A stretch of DNA of 11,039 nt from Bacteroidota bacterium (GCA_023391625.1 JAEWAN010000026.1:1-11039), one strand, 5' to 3'. Shown: positions 1 to 7,246, counted from the first letter of the stretch. A program made the numbers and translations. Notes: a model not told the origin generated them from the letters alone.

Positions 1-945
1 CCGGCTATCGTCAAGAAGCGCCACAAGGACATCGGCGGCTTCGAGGAACTCATCCTTTCCATGTATGCCAAGGGGATGAGCACCCGCGATATCCAGTACC
101 ACGTCAAGGAAATCTACAACCACGACATCTCGCCCGAGACGGTCAGCCGCATCACTGATGCCGTCATTGACAAGGCCAAGGAATGGCAGAATCGGCCACT
201 GGAGCCGATTTACGCTATCGTGTTCATGGACGCGCTGTTTCTCAAGCTCCGGGTGGATGGCCGGGTCAAAAACGTGGCTGCGTACCTGATGGTCGGCATT
301 GACCTGGAGGGGAAAAAGGAGTGTCTGGGCATTTGGCTTGGGCAGAGTGAATCAGCCAAGTATTGGCTCAGCGTGCTCAATGAGTTCAAAAACCGGGGCG
401 TGAACGATGTGCTGATTTTCGCCGTGGACGGGCTCACCGGCTTCCCCGAAGCCATCACGGCCGTGTAACCCCAGGCCGAGATCCACCGTTTCCTTGTCCA
501 CCACGTCCGGAATTCGCTGGCGCAGATGGCCTGGAAGGACCGCAAGGAAGTTGCCACCTGTCTGCGCTCGATTTACACCGCACCCACCGAGGAGGCGGGC
601 CTCATGGCGCTGACCCAGTTCGAGGAAGCCTGGGGGCGGAAGTATCCCCAGGTTGCGCTGTCCTGGAAGCGTCATTGGACAGAACTGGCAACTTTTTTCA
701 ATTATCCCGAAGCAGTGCGGCGGCTGATTTACACCACCAACCCCATTGAGAGTCTCAACAGCCGGGTAAGAAAGACCGTGAAAGGGAAAAGCGTTTTCCC
801 GACGGAGATCGCCCTGTTTAAGGCGTTGTATCTGGCGGTTGCTGAAGCCGAGAAACGGTGGACGATGAAGACAAGGAACTGGCCAGAGATCATGGCCCAG
901 CTCTCAATCTTCTTCCAGGACAGGCTTCAGGGATATCTCTGCTAA
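1..945 (+). pseudogene. IS256-family transposase, 5'-partial, in-frame stop
   Basis: The transposase would cut and join IS ends with a DDE-type RNase H fold. The frame is open from base 1 (PAIVKKRHKDIGGFEELILS...), so the true start is upstream. Family hallmarks are the text SMYAKGMSTRDIQ, the first catalytic Asp in VFMDAL (codon 229-231), the second in FAVDGLTGFPEAI (427-429), and the Glu in TTNPIESLNSR (748-750). The frame is broken by TAA at 466-468, in the stretch AV*PQAEIH. Relatives have an aromatic residue there, so one base change from a Tyr codon explains it. The same frame then continues without a shift to the stop at 943-945. Either the copy is inactive or the base is a sequencing error. 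Identity as IS256 family is secure; the exact IS is not named. Confidence 0.88.
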
Positions 946-949
946 ACCA

Positions 950-2455
950 TCAACCAGGGGCGTTTACACAGTTTTTGGGACACTCCCTGAGGTAATCATC
1001 AAAATTTTTGTAGCGGCGTGAACCTTTAACCCAGATGTCCCCGGAGCGCAACGCCCCCTTAAGCTCGCTGAGCGCACAAAATTCATAGTACTGCCGGTCA
1101 ATACCTGCAGGTGTAATTACCACCTTGCGCCAGCTTTCGGGGACAAACTCCAGCGGCGCTGTCGCCGGAACTTTACGTGACTGTTTCCGGTACATATCCT
1201 TAATCACAACCAGCGCATCAGCCAGAGGTTGCGCTGCCGGGGTTGCGACTAACTGTAAAGCGGACAACATGCGCGGGGCATATTTCCGTAATGTGCTGTA
1301 TTTCTCAGTAATAATATGCAGCGGGTCAAAATTATTTTTTCTGGCGAGATGACGTGTTTCCTCCAGACTGGCGACAAATTCAGGCCATGGGAGTATGTTT
1401 TCTATTGCGAGCCATGGATCGCCACCGGAATCGCGGGCATCAGACAGCGCCTGACCGACATCGATGTACTGCCTCAGTTTTGACTGGATCAGCTTTCCGG
1501 TCTGCTGAAGGCGCTCAGCCTGTGTTCTTTTGGCTTTGCTGAAAAGGCTGTTCAGCATTCGCTCATGCAACTCAATCACTTCATCTGTCAGTGTGGCTCT
1601 GGCTTCTTCCAGCACGCACACCAGGATCGCATGACGCCGGGCTGCTGAAAATCGGGTCAAATCCCGGCTGCTCATCCTTCGGCCTTCCCGCGCCAGTTTC
1701 AGCAACCGGTTCTGGTGAATGGTACGATCTATACCTTCCGGTAATGCCAGCGATTCAATGCTACTGAGCCGATCAAGATGTTGCAGCACGTTCTTACCAT
1801 TGATTTTACCCGGAGGTTGCAGAAGCCAAGTCAACCTGGAAGACTGATTACCCGATGACTCAAGTAAACGATCCAGAGCATCCCTGTGAGCCTGAGTTAA
1901 CGGGGCATTCAGGGTCTGAAACACGATTTTATCGCCGCCTGCCATGGCCTCAGCACAGGTACGCTCCACGACATCAATCGCGGGGATTATCACGTTGTTC
2001 TGCCGGAGATAGATTAGTAACTCTTCAGCCAGGAGAATACCTTTATCGGTGCGTGTCGCCATCGGCAGCAGGTGTGTAATACAGTTCTGCTGTATTTTGC
2101 CGGTGAACGCCTTTACACCAAGGTAGCGGTACAGTTCGGTTAAATGCTCGCGCCTGGTGGTATCCCTGCCTGAAAGGTAAGCAGGCCAGAGATCCCCGGT
2201 AAGTTTTAGCCTGCTGGCGATATGCTTCAGCAGCGCATCAGAGGGTGGGATTTTTTTATCCGGTGCAAAGCCGACATTTTTCAGATAGCAAAGAAGGACG
2301 GCAAAACCAAAACGGCTGGCTGGTTTACGGTGGGCACTAATAAGTGCCAGATCATGCTCACTAAAATACGCCATTCGTGTCAGCGTTAACTCATCGTCCG
2401 GTAATGCCAGTAATGATTCTCTTTCCGACAGAGAAAGAATCTGCCTCCTTGCCAT
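950..2455 (-). pseudogene. tnpA: Tn3-family transposase TnpA, N-terminal half, interrupted by IS
   Basis: This is the N-terminal half of the transposase that forms the cointegrate in replicative transposition. MARRQILSLSERESLLALPDD is the classic Tn3 TnpA opening, the DUF4158-type N-terminal domain. The chosen start at 2455 has AGGAAAACTAT just before ATG; an in-frame ATG at 2497 gives only 14 extra unlike residues. The frame gives 501 residues, against roughly 1000 for a full TnpA. The last family-like residues are SRRYKNFDDYL. The final residues, CPKNCVNAPG and then TGA, are read from the IS256-type end. The whole catalytic DDE half is missing, so this fragment cannot transpose DNA. The promoter should lie in the 2456-2622 gap it shares with tnpR. 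Confidence 0.9.
959..988. repeat. Probable right terminal inverted repeat of the IS256-type element
   Basis: The bases just after the transposase stop read ggcgtttacacagtttttgg followed by gacactccc. This is the usual form of IS256-family ends (…TGTCCCAAAAACTGTGTAAAC on the other strand). It adjoins the disrupted Tn3 tnpA. The partner end is not in the window, so the repeat length is an estimate. Confidence 0.6.
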
Positions 2456-2497
2456 ATAGTTTTCCTCATAAATTATCCGATGCGGTATTTTTAACAA

Positions 2498-2622
2498 AAA
2501 TGGTTATCGCATAAGGGTACACCCTGACGCCACAACCAAAACGTGACGGCACACGATGAATGACATAACCTATATGCGATAGTATTAATGCAATAACTTA
2601 AATGAGATAACGTGGTGAAAAA
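2498..2622. promoter_or_regulatory. Putative res recombination region and divergent tnpA/tnpR promoters
   Basis: In Tn3-family elements the gap between divergent tnpA and tnpR holds the res site, where resolvase binds paired half-sites, resolves cointegrates and represses both genes. This AT-rich gap shows an inverted pair, TTATCGCATAAGG (2504-2516) and CCTATATGCGATAG (2569-2582), sharing the core ATGCGATA. Related ATAAC-type stretches follow it (2592-2612). I cannot assign sites I, II and III or the crossover dinucleotide with confidence. The position argues for res more strongly than the sequence does. Confidence 0.6.
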
Positions 2623-3267
2623 ATGTTCATCAGAGCTTATTTGAGGGCATCGACGGAAGATCAGTTCGCCGATCGGGCAAAAGAGATGCTGGAGCAGTTT
2701 GTTCAGGAACGAGGACATAAAATAGCCAGCTACTACCGGGAGAACATCAGCGGTACAAAACTTGACCGCCCGGAACTGGGACGCTTACTGATGGACAGTC
2801 ACCGCAATGATATTTTGCTGGTCGAGCAGATAGACCGCCTGACCCGTCTGAGTAACAGCGACTGGATGACGCTGAAAAAGCAGATCGAACAACACGAGCT
2901 GCGGATTGTCAGCCTGGATGTGCCCACTTCATGGCAGGCGCTGTCAGATAAAGACCCTTCGCAGGCTGACGCAATCACTCGCGCCGTGATAACAGCTATC
3001 AATAATATGCTTATCGATCTGATGGCCGCGATGTCGCATAAGGACTGGCTGAGCCGCCGCCAGCGGCAACGCCAGGGAATTGAACGCGCGCATACACTGG
3101 GAAAATACCGGGGTAAACAGGCTGATCAGGAACGGCATCAGAAAGTCCTGTACTACCGGCAGGTCAAGAAACTGAGCATTCAGGAAACAGCTGAGGCTAC
3201 GGGCTATAGTTGCTCACAAGTTTGCCGTATACAGTCCCTTTACCGGCAGGGAGATAAAGATTTATGA
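2623..3267 (+). CDS. tnpR: Tn3-family serine resolvase TnpR
   Basis: This site-specific recombinase resolves the cointegrate made during Tn3-type transposition. It has 214 residues. The N-terminal catalytic domain shows RAYLRASTEDQ with the nucleophile Ser10 and Arg8, and the helix LLVEQIDRLTRLS (about 66-77) carries the conserved Asp and Arg residues. The C-terminal end, KKLSIQETAEATGYSCSQVCRIQ, is a helix-turn-helix for DNA binding. It is somewhat longer than the gamma-delta resolvase (about 183 residues). The start at 2623 gives the normal MxxRAYxRxS opening, although the ribosome site is weak (GTGG). It reads away from tnpA across the presumed res region and looks intact. It overlaps the next gene by 4 bp, so the resistance gene is probably expressed and autoregulated with it. 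Confidence 0.92.
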   Translation: MFIRAYLRASTEDQFADRAKEMLEQFVQERGHKIASYYRENISGTKLDRPELGRLLMDSHRNDILLVEQIDRLTRLSNSDWMTLKKQIEQHELRIVSLDVPTSWQALSDKDPSQADAITRAVITAINNMLIDLMAAMSHKDWLSRRQRQRQGIERAHTLGKYRGKQADQERHQKVLYYRQVKKLSIQETAEATGYSCSQVCRIQSLYRQGDKDL

Positions 3268-4091
3268 AAAAATACAAGTTCGCGCCCTGGCTGAGTCGCT
3301 GGAAACTCATCCCAGACGGCTCACCATTCGTAACGCATACATCACAACTCCTCCCGGTTAAAACATCAACCGATGGCATAAAAGCGATGCTGAAAATTAC
3401 CGATGACCTGGAAGAACAAAGAGGTAATGCACTTATGGCATGGTGGGGAGGAAGTGGAGCTGCCCCGGTAATTTCCCATGAAAATGAGGCAATTCTTCTG
3501 GAGCGTGCCACGGGGCCCGCATCTCTGCCCACGATGTCCAGAGAAGGTCAGGACACAGAGGCTTGCCGTATTCTGTGCCTTACAGCAAACCAGTTGCACA
3601 TAGGTCGGAAACAGCCAATACCACAACTTACTTCTCTTCATGACTGGTTCCACGCCCTTAAACCAGCCGCCCGGATATATGGGGGGATTCTGAAACAGTG
3701 CGCAGAAATATCTGAAGATCTGCTATCTTCGCCGCGTGATGTGACCACGCTACATGGCGATTTGCATCACGCTAACGTCCTTGATTTTGGGTCATCCGGT
3801 TGGCTGGCAATTGACCCGAAAGGCTTAAAAGGTGAGCGAGGGTTCGATTATGCGAATATTTTCACAAATCCGGACCTTGGTAATCCAGTTTCTGGAATAG
3901 CCGTTGTCCCGGAAATATTTAAACAACGACTTAATATCGTGACCGAAACTGCCGGTCTGGACAGAGAGAGGTTGCTGATGTGGATCTGCGCATGGTGTGG
4001 ATTATCAGCGGCTTGGTCTTTGGAAAGTAACGGCCCGGTCACTGTTACAACGAAAATAGCAGAGCTGGCACTATCTGAACTGCACTACTGA
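3264..4091 (+). CDS. aph(6): APH(6)-type aminoglycoside (streptomycin) phosphotransferase
   Basis: The enzyme should phosphorylate the 6-hydroxyl of streptomycin with ATP in the cytoplasm and so inactivate it. The 275-residue protein reads along its length like the Tn5 enzyme APH(6)-Ic: similar WKLIPDG opening, GQDTEACRILC (95-105), then LHGDLHHANVLDFG and WLAIDPKGLKGER. Kinase residues are visible: the catalytic loop HGDLHHAN at 164-171 (Asp166, Asn171), the metal-binding IDP at 183-185, and a likely ATP lysine at 44 (AMLK). The ATG at 3264 overlaps the tnpR stop as ATGA, which implies translational coupling with the resolvase. No promoter of its own is evident. The family also includes hydroxyurea kinases, so the substrate is inferred from the Tn5 resemblance. 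It looks full-length. Confidence 0.88.
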   Translation: MKKYKFAPWLSRWKLIPDGSPFVTHTSQLLPVKTSTDGIKAMLKITDDLEEQRGNALMAWWGGSGAAPVISHENEAILLERATGPASLPTMSREGQDTEACRILCLTANQLHIGRKQPIPQLTSLHDWFHALKPAARIYGGILKQCAEISEDLLSSPRDVTTLHGDLHHANVLDFGSSGWLAIDPKGLKGERGFDYANIFTNPDLGNPVSGIAVVPEIFKQRLNIVTETAGLDRERLLMWICAWCGLSAAWSLESNGPVTVTTKIAELALSELHY

Positions 4092-4130
4092 ACTGGAAGT
4101 TAAAGTTAACTTTTGCGATTAAAAATTAGC

Positions 4131-4168
4131 CTTAACGTACAATAATTTTCGATATCCAAACTGACCCC
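4131..4168. repeat. 38-bp Tn3-type terminal inverted repeat (right end of transposon)
   Basis: The sequence begins CTTAACGT and ends CTGACCCC. It is exactly 38 bp, the usual Tn3 length, and agrees at both edges with the Tn3 end (CTTAACGTGAG … CAGACCCC). It sets the outer limit of the transposon. The partner repeat is outside the window. Confidence 0.85.
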
Positions 4169-4184
4169 TTTTAAGCCACGGCAG

Positions 4185-5063
4185 CTATCCTTTACTTTTA
4201 TCAATGACGACGTGTAATTTTCCTTTTTGAGTTCTGGCGGACAATATAAAACCAACACCTTGCAGCGGCTTTATAACTGCTTTCCTAAAATTCCTCTTGA
4301 AATTATCCATATTATGTTCCTTAGAGCCGGATAATCCCTTAATTTTGTCCCATGAAATAATTACGTCTGGTCCGCTTTGTGACTTCAAAAACCCGTGAAA
4401 CCATTGACTTGTCGGAGGCAATGAAAGTCGTACATCCCAATTAAGCATAGAAAAATCATGGATTCCAAGCAATTTAGAAATTGTAATACTAAGATTTGCA
4501 ACGATTTTACCATTACTATCTATTGCGAACTCTGGCAATATTGACCCTTTATATTCAATATTTCCAAAAGTTATATGTAGCTTACCTTCAAAAAGGCGGT
4601 CAAGCTGCTCCCTTAGTTTTTTTCTATTTGGCCCTGTATCTGTTAATTTCAATTCTTTTAAAAGTTGATAAAATGAGCATGAAACACGGAACTGAGGACT
4701 TAACGTGGCCTTTTTACAAAGCTGAATCCAAAGCGAACAATCATCCTGTCTTAATTCTTCACCTTTATATCTTATGACTAAATTTTTATGCCAAGTTATT
4801 ATTTGCTTGTAGTCATGAAACATTTCTCTTTGGCCTACGCCTGTCGTAAATAAACACGAACGAATTGCCGCATTCGCAGCAGGAACCAATTCTGGCACTA
4901 GCGACAGTTGCACAAGACGGCTACGTTTAACTCTTGTCACTGCCTCACTATCTTGAATCGGCGTGTTCTTGTGGTCCTCTTCTTGTTCCTCGTGTGCCTG
5001 GAGCCCTCTACTAAGGGCTTGTCTCTCGTCAATGATCTGCTTAGAGTCTCTCGTGAAGGTCAT
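4185..5063 (-). CDS. trfA: TrfA-family plasmid replication initiator
   Basis: TrfA-type proteins bind iterons at the plasmid origin, open it and recruit the host helicase. The 292 residues match the short form of RK2 TrfA (about 285) in length. Family text includes LVPELVPAANAAIRSCLFTTG (55-75), IRYKGEELRQDDCSLWIQL (97-115) and FYQLLKELKL...RKKLREQLDRLFEGKLHI (131-164), the first winged-helix region. The second half is more diverged. The start at 5063 follows AAGGAG with 7-nt spacing. The first ~45 residues are charged and probably disordered. The gene is last in the parA, small gene, trfA series, about 110 bp after the small gene, behind two GC-rich hairpins. It is more AT-rich than the accessory block to its right. 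I saw no clear 17-bp-type iterons in the window, so the origin is probably elsewhere. Confidence 0.85.
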   Translation of the reverse strand: MTFTRDSKQIIDERQALSRGLQAHEEQEEDHKNTPIQDSEAVTRVKRSRLVQLSLVPELVPAANAAIRSCLFTTGVGQREMFHDYKQIITWHKNLVIRYKGEELRQDDCSLWIQLCKKATLSPQFRVSCSFYQLLKELKLTDTGPNRKKLREQLDRLFEGKLHITFGNIEYKGSILPEFAIDSNGKIVANLSITISKLLGIHDFSMLNWDVRLSLPPTSQWFHGFLKSQSGPDVIISWDKIKGLSGSKEHNMDNFKRNFRKAVIKPLQGVGFILSARTQKGKLHVVIDKSKG

Positions 5064-5083
5064 TGGGTCACTCCTTTGACCGA

Positions 5084-5134
5084 TCCCGGCGATTGCCGGG
5101 AGGCTGGCCCGGTGTTCGCAGCACCGGGCCTTTT
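5084..5134. promoter_or_regulatory. Two tandem hairpins in the trfA leader
   Basis: Hairpin one is TCCCGGC-gatt-GCCGGGA at 5084-5101. Hairpin two is GGCCCGGTG-ttcgcag-CACCGGGCC at 5106-5130. On the minus strand both fall in the leader of trfA, and the first ends 7 nt upstream of the Shine-Dalgarno (plus-strand 5071-5076). Only on the plus strand does the second hairpin end in TTTT (5131-5134), so it is terminator-shaped for transcription running antisense to trfA. Confidence 0.6.
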
Positions 5135-5173
5135 AATAGGGTTTAACAACTAGACGCACAAGACTAGATGGCG

Positions 5174-5446
5174 TTAGGTATTTTCTTCAAGAAATTTACC
5201 GATCAATCCAGCAATGAACCCACTTACATTTTTTATATCATGCTTCGCGGCATACACACGCAGGCCTTTTGCTGTTTCTTGTTCGAGATACAAAGAGAAA
5301 CGTTCTTTTGGGTTTTTCTCTACATTAACTTCGGAAGCGGTTATACGCTGTGGCTTTTCTTGATGTATATTTTCAACTTGTGCTACAGATTCGGTGCTCC
5401 GAAACAATTCACTCTTCAATTCTGGTTTCTTCTTTCCGAGTCCCAT
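5174..5446 (-). CDS. Small ribbon-helix-helix protein, probable ParG-like centromere-binding partner of ParA
   Basis: This is a 90-residue protein encoded 2 bp after parA. Its N-terminal half is polar and probably unfolded. The C-terminal half, ERFSLYLEQETAKGLRVYAAKHDIKNVSGFIAGLIGKFLEE, reads as one strand and two helices, the pattern of a ribbon-helix-helix DNA-binding fold. In type Ib partition systems such a small protein binds short repeats upstream of parA, stimulates the ParA ATPase through its flexible N-terminus, and represses the operon. The ATG at 5446 has AGGAGG (plus-strand 5455-5460) at 8-nt spacing, lying inside the last parA codons, so translation is probably coupled. The function is inferred from position, size and fold; the sequence itself is not one I recognise by name. 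Confidence 0.72.
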   Translation of the reverse strand: MGLGKKKPELKSELFRSTESVAQVENIHQEKPQRITASEVNVEKNPKERFSLYLEQETAKGLRVYAAKHDIKNVSGFIAGLIGKFLEENT

Positions 5447-5448
5447 AA

Positions 5449-6201
5449 CTACCCCCTCCTCTCAATTTCTTTCGCTAGACGTTCATAGTCTTCGGTTCCG
5501 GCAGATGCAGGCCGGTAGGCGAAAATATCTTGCCCCTCGCTCGGCGCTTCCGCCAGGGCAACCGCGTCCCTGATACGAACATCAAATAGCAATTCCCGGA
5601 AAGCCTTACGAAGTTCATTGAATACATCGCGATTTAGTGTTTTTCGTTTGTCGAAAAAGGTGACGACAATACCAAGAACACTTAAAGTAGGATTCAGGTC
5701 TTTAACCATTGCTACAGTTCCCTGTAGCAGTTCAAGACCTCTCAAGGCATGGTATTCTGCTTGTACTGGAATTACAATTTCTTTTGCAGCGACAAGAGCA
5801 TTCAATGTTATTAACCCAAGGTTTGGTGGACAGTCGAGCAATACATAATCGAATTCAGTAACTTTATTAAGAATCTTACGAAGCATATTTTCGCGACCAA
5901 TTCTAGCCGCAAAAGCCAAATCTGCTTGTGCCAAATCGATCCCAGCGGGTACAAGTTCTAGGCCTTGAACACCTTCAACAGGAATTTTAATTTCGTTTAA
6001 GTGGGCTTTTCCTTCCAAAGCTTCATATAGGCTTCGACAATCATCCGGCGCAAACCCACAGGACGCGGTTAAACTGCCCTGTGCGTCTAAATCTATCAAA
6101 AGGACCTTTCGTTTCATCCTGGCCAGAGCTGCTCCCAAATTATGAACCGTGGTGGTTTTGCCCACGCCGCCCTTCTGGTTTGCGAACGCTATGATCCGCA
6201 T
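5449..6201 (-). CDS. parA: ParA-family partition ATPase
   Basis: This Walker-type ATPase moves plasmid copies apart by patterning on the nucleoid. The 250 residues contain the deviant Walker A box KGGVGKTT (10-17), the A' box LIDLDAQGSLT (35-45) and Walker B LLDCPP (121-126), followed by NLGLITLNALVAA, typical of ParA/Soj proteins. There is no N-terminal helix-turn-helix extension, so this is the short (type Ib-like) form. That agrees with the small ribbon-helix-helix gene downstream and the repeat array upstream. The start at 6201 has AAGGAG (plus-strand 6211-6216) 9 nt away. That site overlaps the first 8-bp unit of the array, so a protein bound there could also block expression. Confidence 0.93.
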   Translation of the reverse strand: MRIIAFANQKGGVGKTTTVHNLGAALARMKRKVLLIDLDAQGSLTASCGFAPDDCRSLYEALEGKAHLNEIKIPVEGVQGLELVPAGIDLAQADLAFAARIGRENMLRKILNKVTEFDYVLLDCPPNLGLITLNALVAAKEIVIPVQAEYHALRGLELLQGTVAMVKDLNPTLSVLGIVVTFFDKRKTLNRDVFNELRKAFRELLFDVRIRDAVALAEAPSEGQDIFAYRPASAGTEDYERLAKEIERRG

Positions 6202-6212
6202 AGCTTTTAACT

Positions 6213-6380
6213 CCTTAACGTTTTAGCGTTTTAACGCCAAGGCGTCTTCACGCTTTAGCGTCTTAACGTTTAAATGTTTTCGCACCTTAACGCTAAAGCG
6301 TTTTATCGTCAACACGTTTTAGCGCTTTGGCGCTAAAACTCTAAAGTGCTAAAACTCCAAAGCGTTAAAGCGTTAAAGCG
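6213..6380. repeat. 21 x 8-bp phased repeat array, probable partition centromere and parA operator
   Basis: From 6213 to 6380 the sequence falls into 21 consecutive 8-bp units with no slip in phase. Examples are CCTTAACG, TTTTAGCG, TTTTAACG, CTTTAGCG, TCTTAACG, CTAAAGCG and TTAAAGCG twice in a row (6365-6380). Most units end in CG after an AT-rich run. The left half favours TTTTARCG and the right half CTAAAGCG, close to the reverse complement, so orientation seems to switch near 6293. ParG-like ribbon-helix-helix proteins bind 4-bp boxes separated by 4-bp AT-rich spacers, an 8-bp period. A minus-strand promoter candidate lies inside the array (TTGACG at 6312-6307, then TAAGGT at 6289-6284, 17-bp spacing, weak -10). 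Confidence 0.82.
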
Positions 6381-7065
6381 CTTGTTCGAACGCATGGCCA
6401 CACTTGGCACAAAGGATCGCCAGCCCAGGCTTGCCCCACACATTTTGACCACACGGACATGCGTACTTGATTTTGCTCTTGGCCTTGGGCTTGTGGGGCT
6501 TAGGTTGGCCGCTTCCCTCTTCCCCTTCCGCCTCGCCTGCGCCGGTCGGGATGGGGGCCGGCTCTGGCCCCTCGATGCTTTGGAAGTTGAAACGAAACCC
6601 CGAGGCTAAAAGGTTCTGGCAAGCCTGCTCGAAAAGCCCCCCCGGAATGACGTAATCCGCCATCCGTTGTCCGACTTTCCGCCCCCCAGGCTGGCCAGTG
6701 TCGGAGGGCATGAGGCCGATGGATTCCATTTTGTTGGCCCACTCGGTGTTATGGTAGCCGGTGCGCGAGGGGTTGCCGCAGCAAAATTGCCAGTGGTGGC
6801 ACATTTCGTGGCCAAGGGTCTGCAAAATTTCCATATCTGATTGGTGCCGAAAAACCGCCGGGTTAAGCGCCAGTTCCGGGACACGTCCCGAGCCGTCGCG
6901 GCGCTCAAACCGGCCAGGGGAATAATAGCCGCACGATCCCGCCTTGCGTTGGTAGGTGATAAGCAAGTCCGGCAATTCACCGTCAAAAAAACGCGCGTTA
7001 AAAATACCATAAGCCGTTTCAATCCCGGTATATTCTGCACTCGTAAGTTCTGGTTTATTTGCCAT
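6373..7065 (-). CDS. SprT-like zinc metalloprotease domain protein with C-terminal zinc ribbon
   Basis: The protein has 230 residues. The metal site is LGHEMCHHWQ (84-93), with HEMCH at 86-90 as the HExxH motif. His105 in GYHNTEWANKMESIGL is the probable third ligand, as in the SprT/Spartan fold. Upstream, AYGIFNARFFDGELPDLLITYQ is the usual SprT-like first helix and strand. After an acidic, Pro/Gly-rich linker (166-195), four cysteines (203, 205, 219, 222) form a zinc ribbon. SprT-like proteins can cleave DNA-bound proteins, and the plasmid antirestriction protein ArdC carries a related domain, but activity here is inference. The start at 7065 was chosen for AGGAG (plus-strand 7075-7079) 9 nt upstream; the longer open frame to 7440 just runs through repeat DNA. 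The last two codons and the stop lie within the partition array. Confidence 0.8.
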   Translation of the reverse strand: MANKPELTSAEYTGIETAYGIFNARFFDGELPDLLITYQRKAGSCGYYSPGRFERRDGSGRVPELALNPAVFRHQSDMEILQTLGHEMCHHWQFCCGNPSRTGYHNTEWANKMESIGLMPSDTGQPGGRKVGQRMADYVIPGGLFEQACQNLLASGFRFNFQSIEGPEPAPIPTGAGEAEGEEGSGQPKPHKPKAKSKIKYACPCGQNVWGKPGLAILCAKCGHAFEQAL

Positions 7066-7173
7066 GGCTTTTATCTCCTGTATGGTACGATACATTCTAA
7101 AGGGTTTAGCATGTTCCGGCCAGGGGCTTTTCTTTGTCTTTCGCCTTCTGGCTGTTTTGCCTTCCCCCGGCAT

Positions 7174-7246
7174 CCTTCGGGGCGTGGGGGTGGCGGCAGG
7201 GCCTTTCACTTCAAGCAAGGCCTGTCGCCGCCCCCTGCCCCGAAGG
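7174..7246. repeat. Large imperfect hairpin in repeat copy A
   Basis: The arms are CCTTCGGGGC (7174-7183) with GCCCCGAAGG (7237-7246), then an inner GGGGGTGGCGGCAGGGCCTT run pairing with AAGGCCTGTCGCCGCCCCC, with small bulges. The apex carries TCACTTCAAGC. The same structure and apex occur in copy B. On the minus strand it would fold in the 5' leader of the SprT-like gene. Confidence 0.72.

Larger units (their letters stand above)
1..988 (+). mobile_element. IS256-family insertion sequence, right-hand part
   Basis: This segment holds most of a mutator/IS256-type transposase followed by a typical terminal sequence (cgtttacacagtttttggga). The left end lies outside the window. The right end sits directly against coding sequence of a Tn3-family transposase read on the other strand, so the IS has inserted into that gene. 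The exact boundary (about 986-990) is estimated from where the Tn3 protein stops looking like its family, so it may be off by a few bases. The target duplication cannot be checked because the other end is missing. Confidence 0.8.
989..4168. mobile_element. Tn3-family transposon (tnpA', res, tnpR, aph(6)), left part replaced by IS
   Basis: The order is a divergent transposase and resolvase with a recombination region between them, a resistance gene behind tnpR, and a 38-bp terminal repeat at 4131-4168. This is the standard plan of a replicative Tn3-family unit transposon. The transposase is cut by the IS256-type element, so the rest of tnpA and the other terminal repeat must lie to the left of the window, if they survive. 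The right end lies 16 bp beyond the last base of the replication gene trfA. The five bases tttta at 4169-4173 would be one copy of the expected 5-bp target duplication. Confidence 0.85.

Noticed and set aside
466..468. Programmed readthrough or recoding of the IS transposase
   Set aside because: IS256-family transposases are normally single frames, and no slippery sequence or stimulatory structure is obvious. A plain nonsense mutation or sequencing error is simpler.
1125..2079. Short plus-strand open frames across the Tn3 transposase region
   Set aside because: They are antisense to a clear tnpA frame and lack ribosome sites or domains.
4496..5488. Plus-strand open frames opposite trfA and the small partition gene
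   Set aside because: They are Phe/Leu-rich translations of the antisense strand, which only look like membrane proteins. The minus-strand genes have family motifs and good ribosome sites.
6213..6380. CRISPR array
   Set aside because: Repeats are 8 bp with no spacers of 25-40 bp, and there are no cas genes.
6213..6380. TrfA iterons (replication origin)
   Set aside because: TrfA iterons are usually about 17 bp at one turn spacing of the helix. These are contiguous octamers next to parA, which suits a centromere better. An origin role is not excluded.
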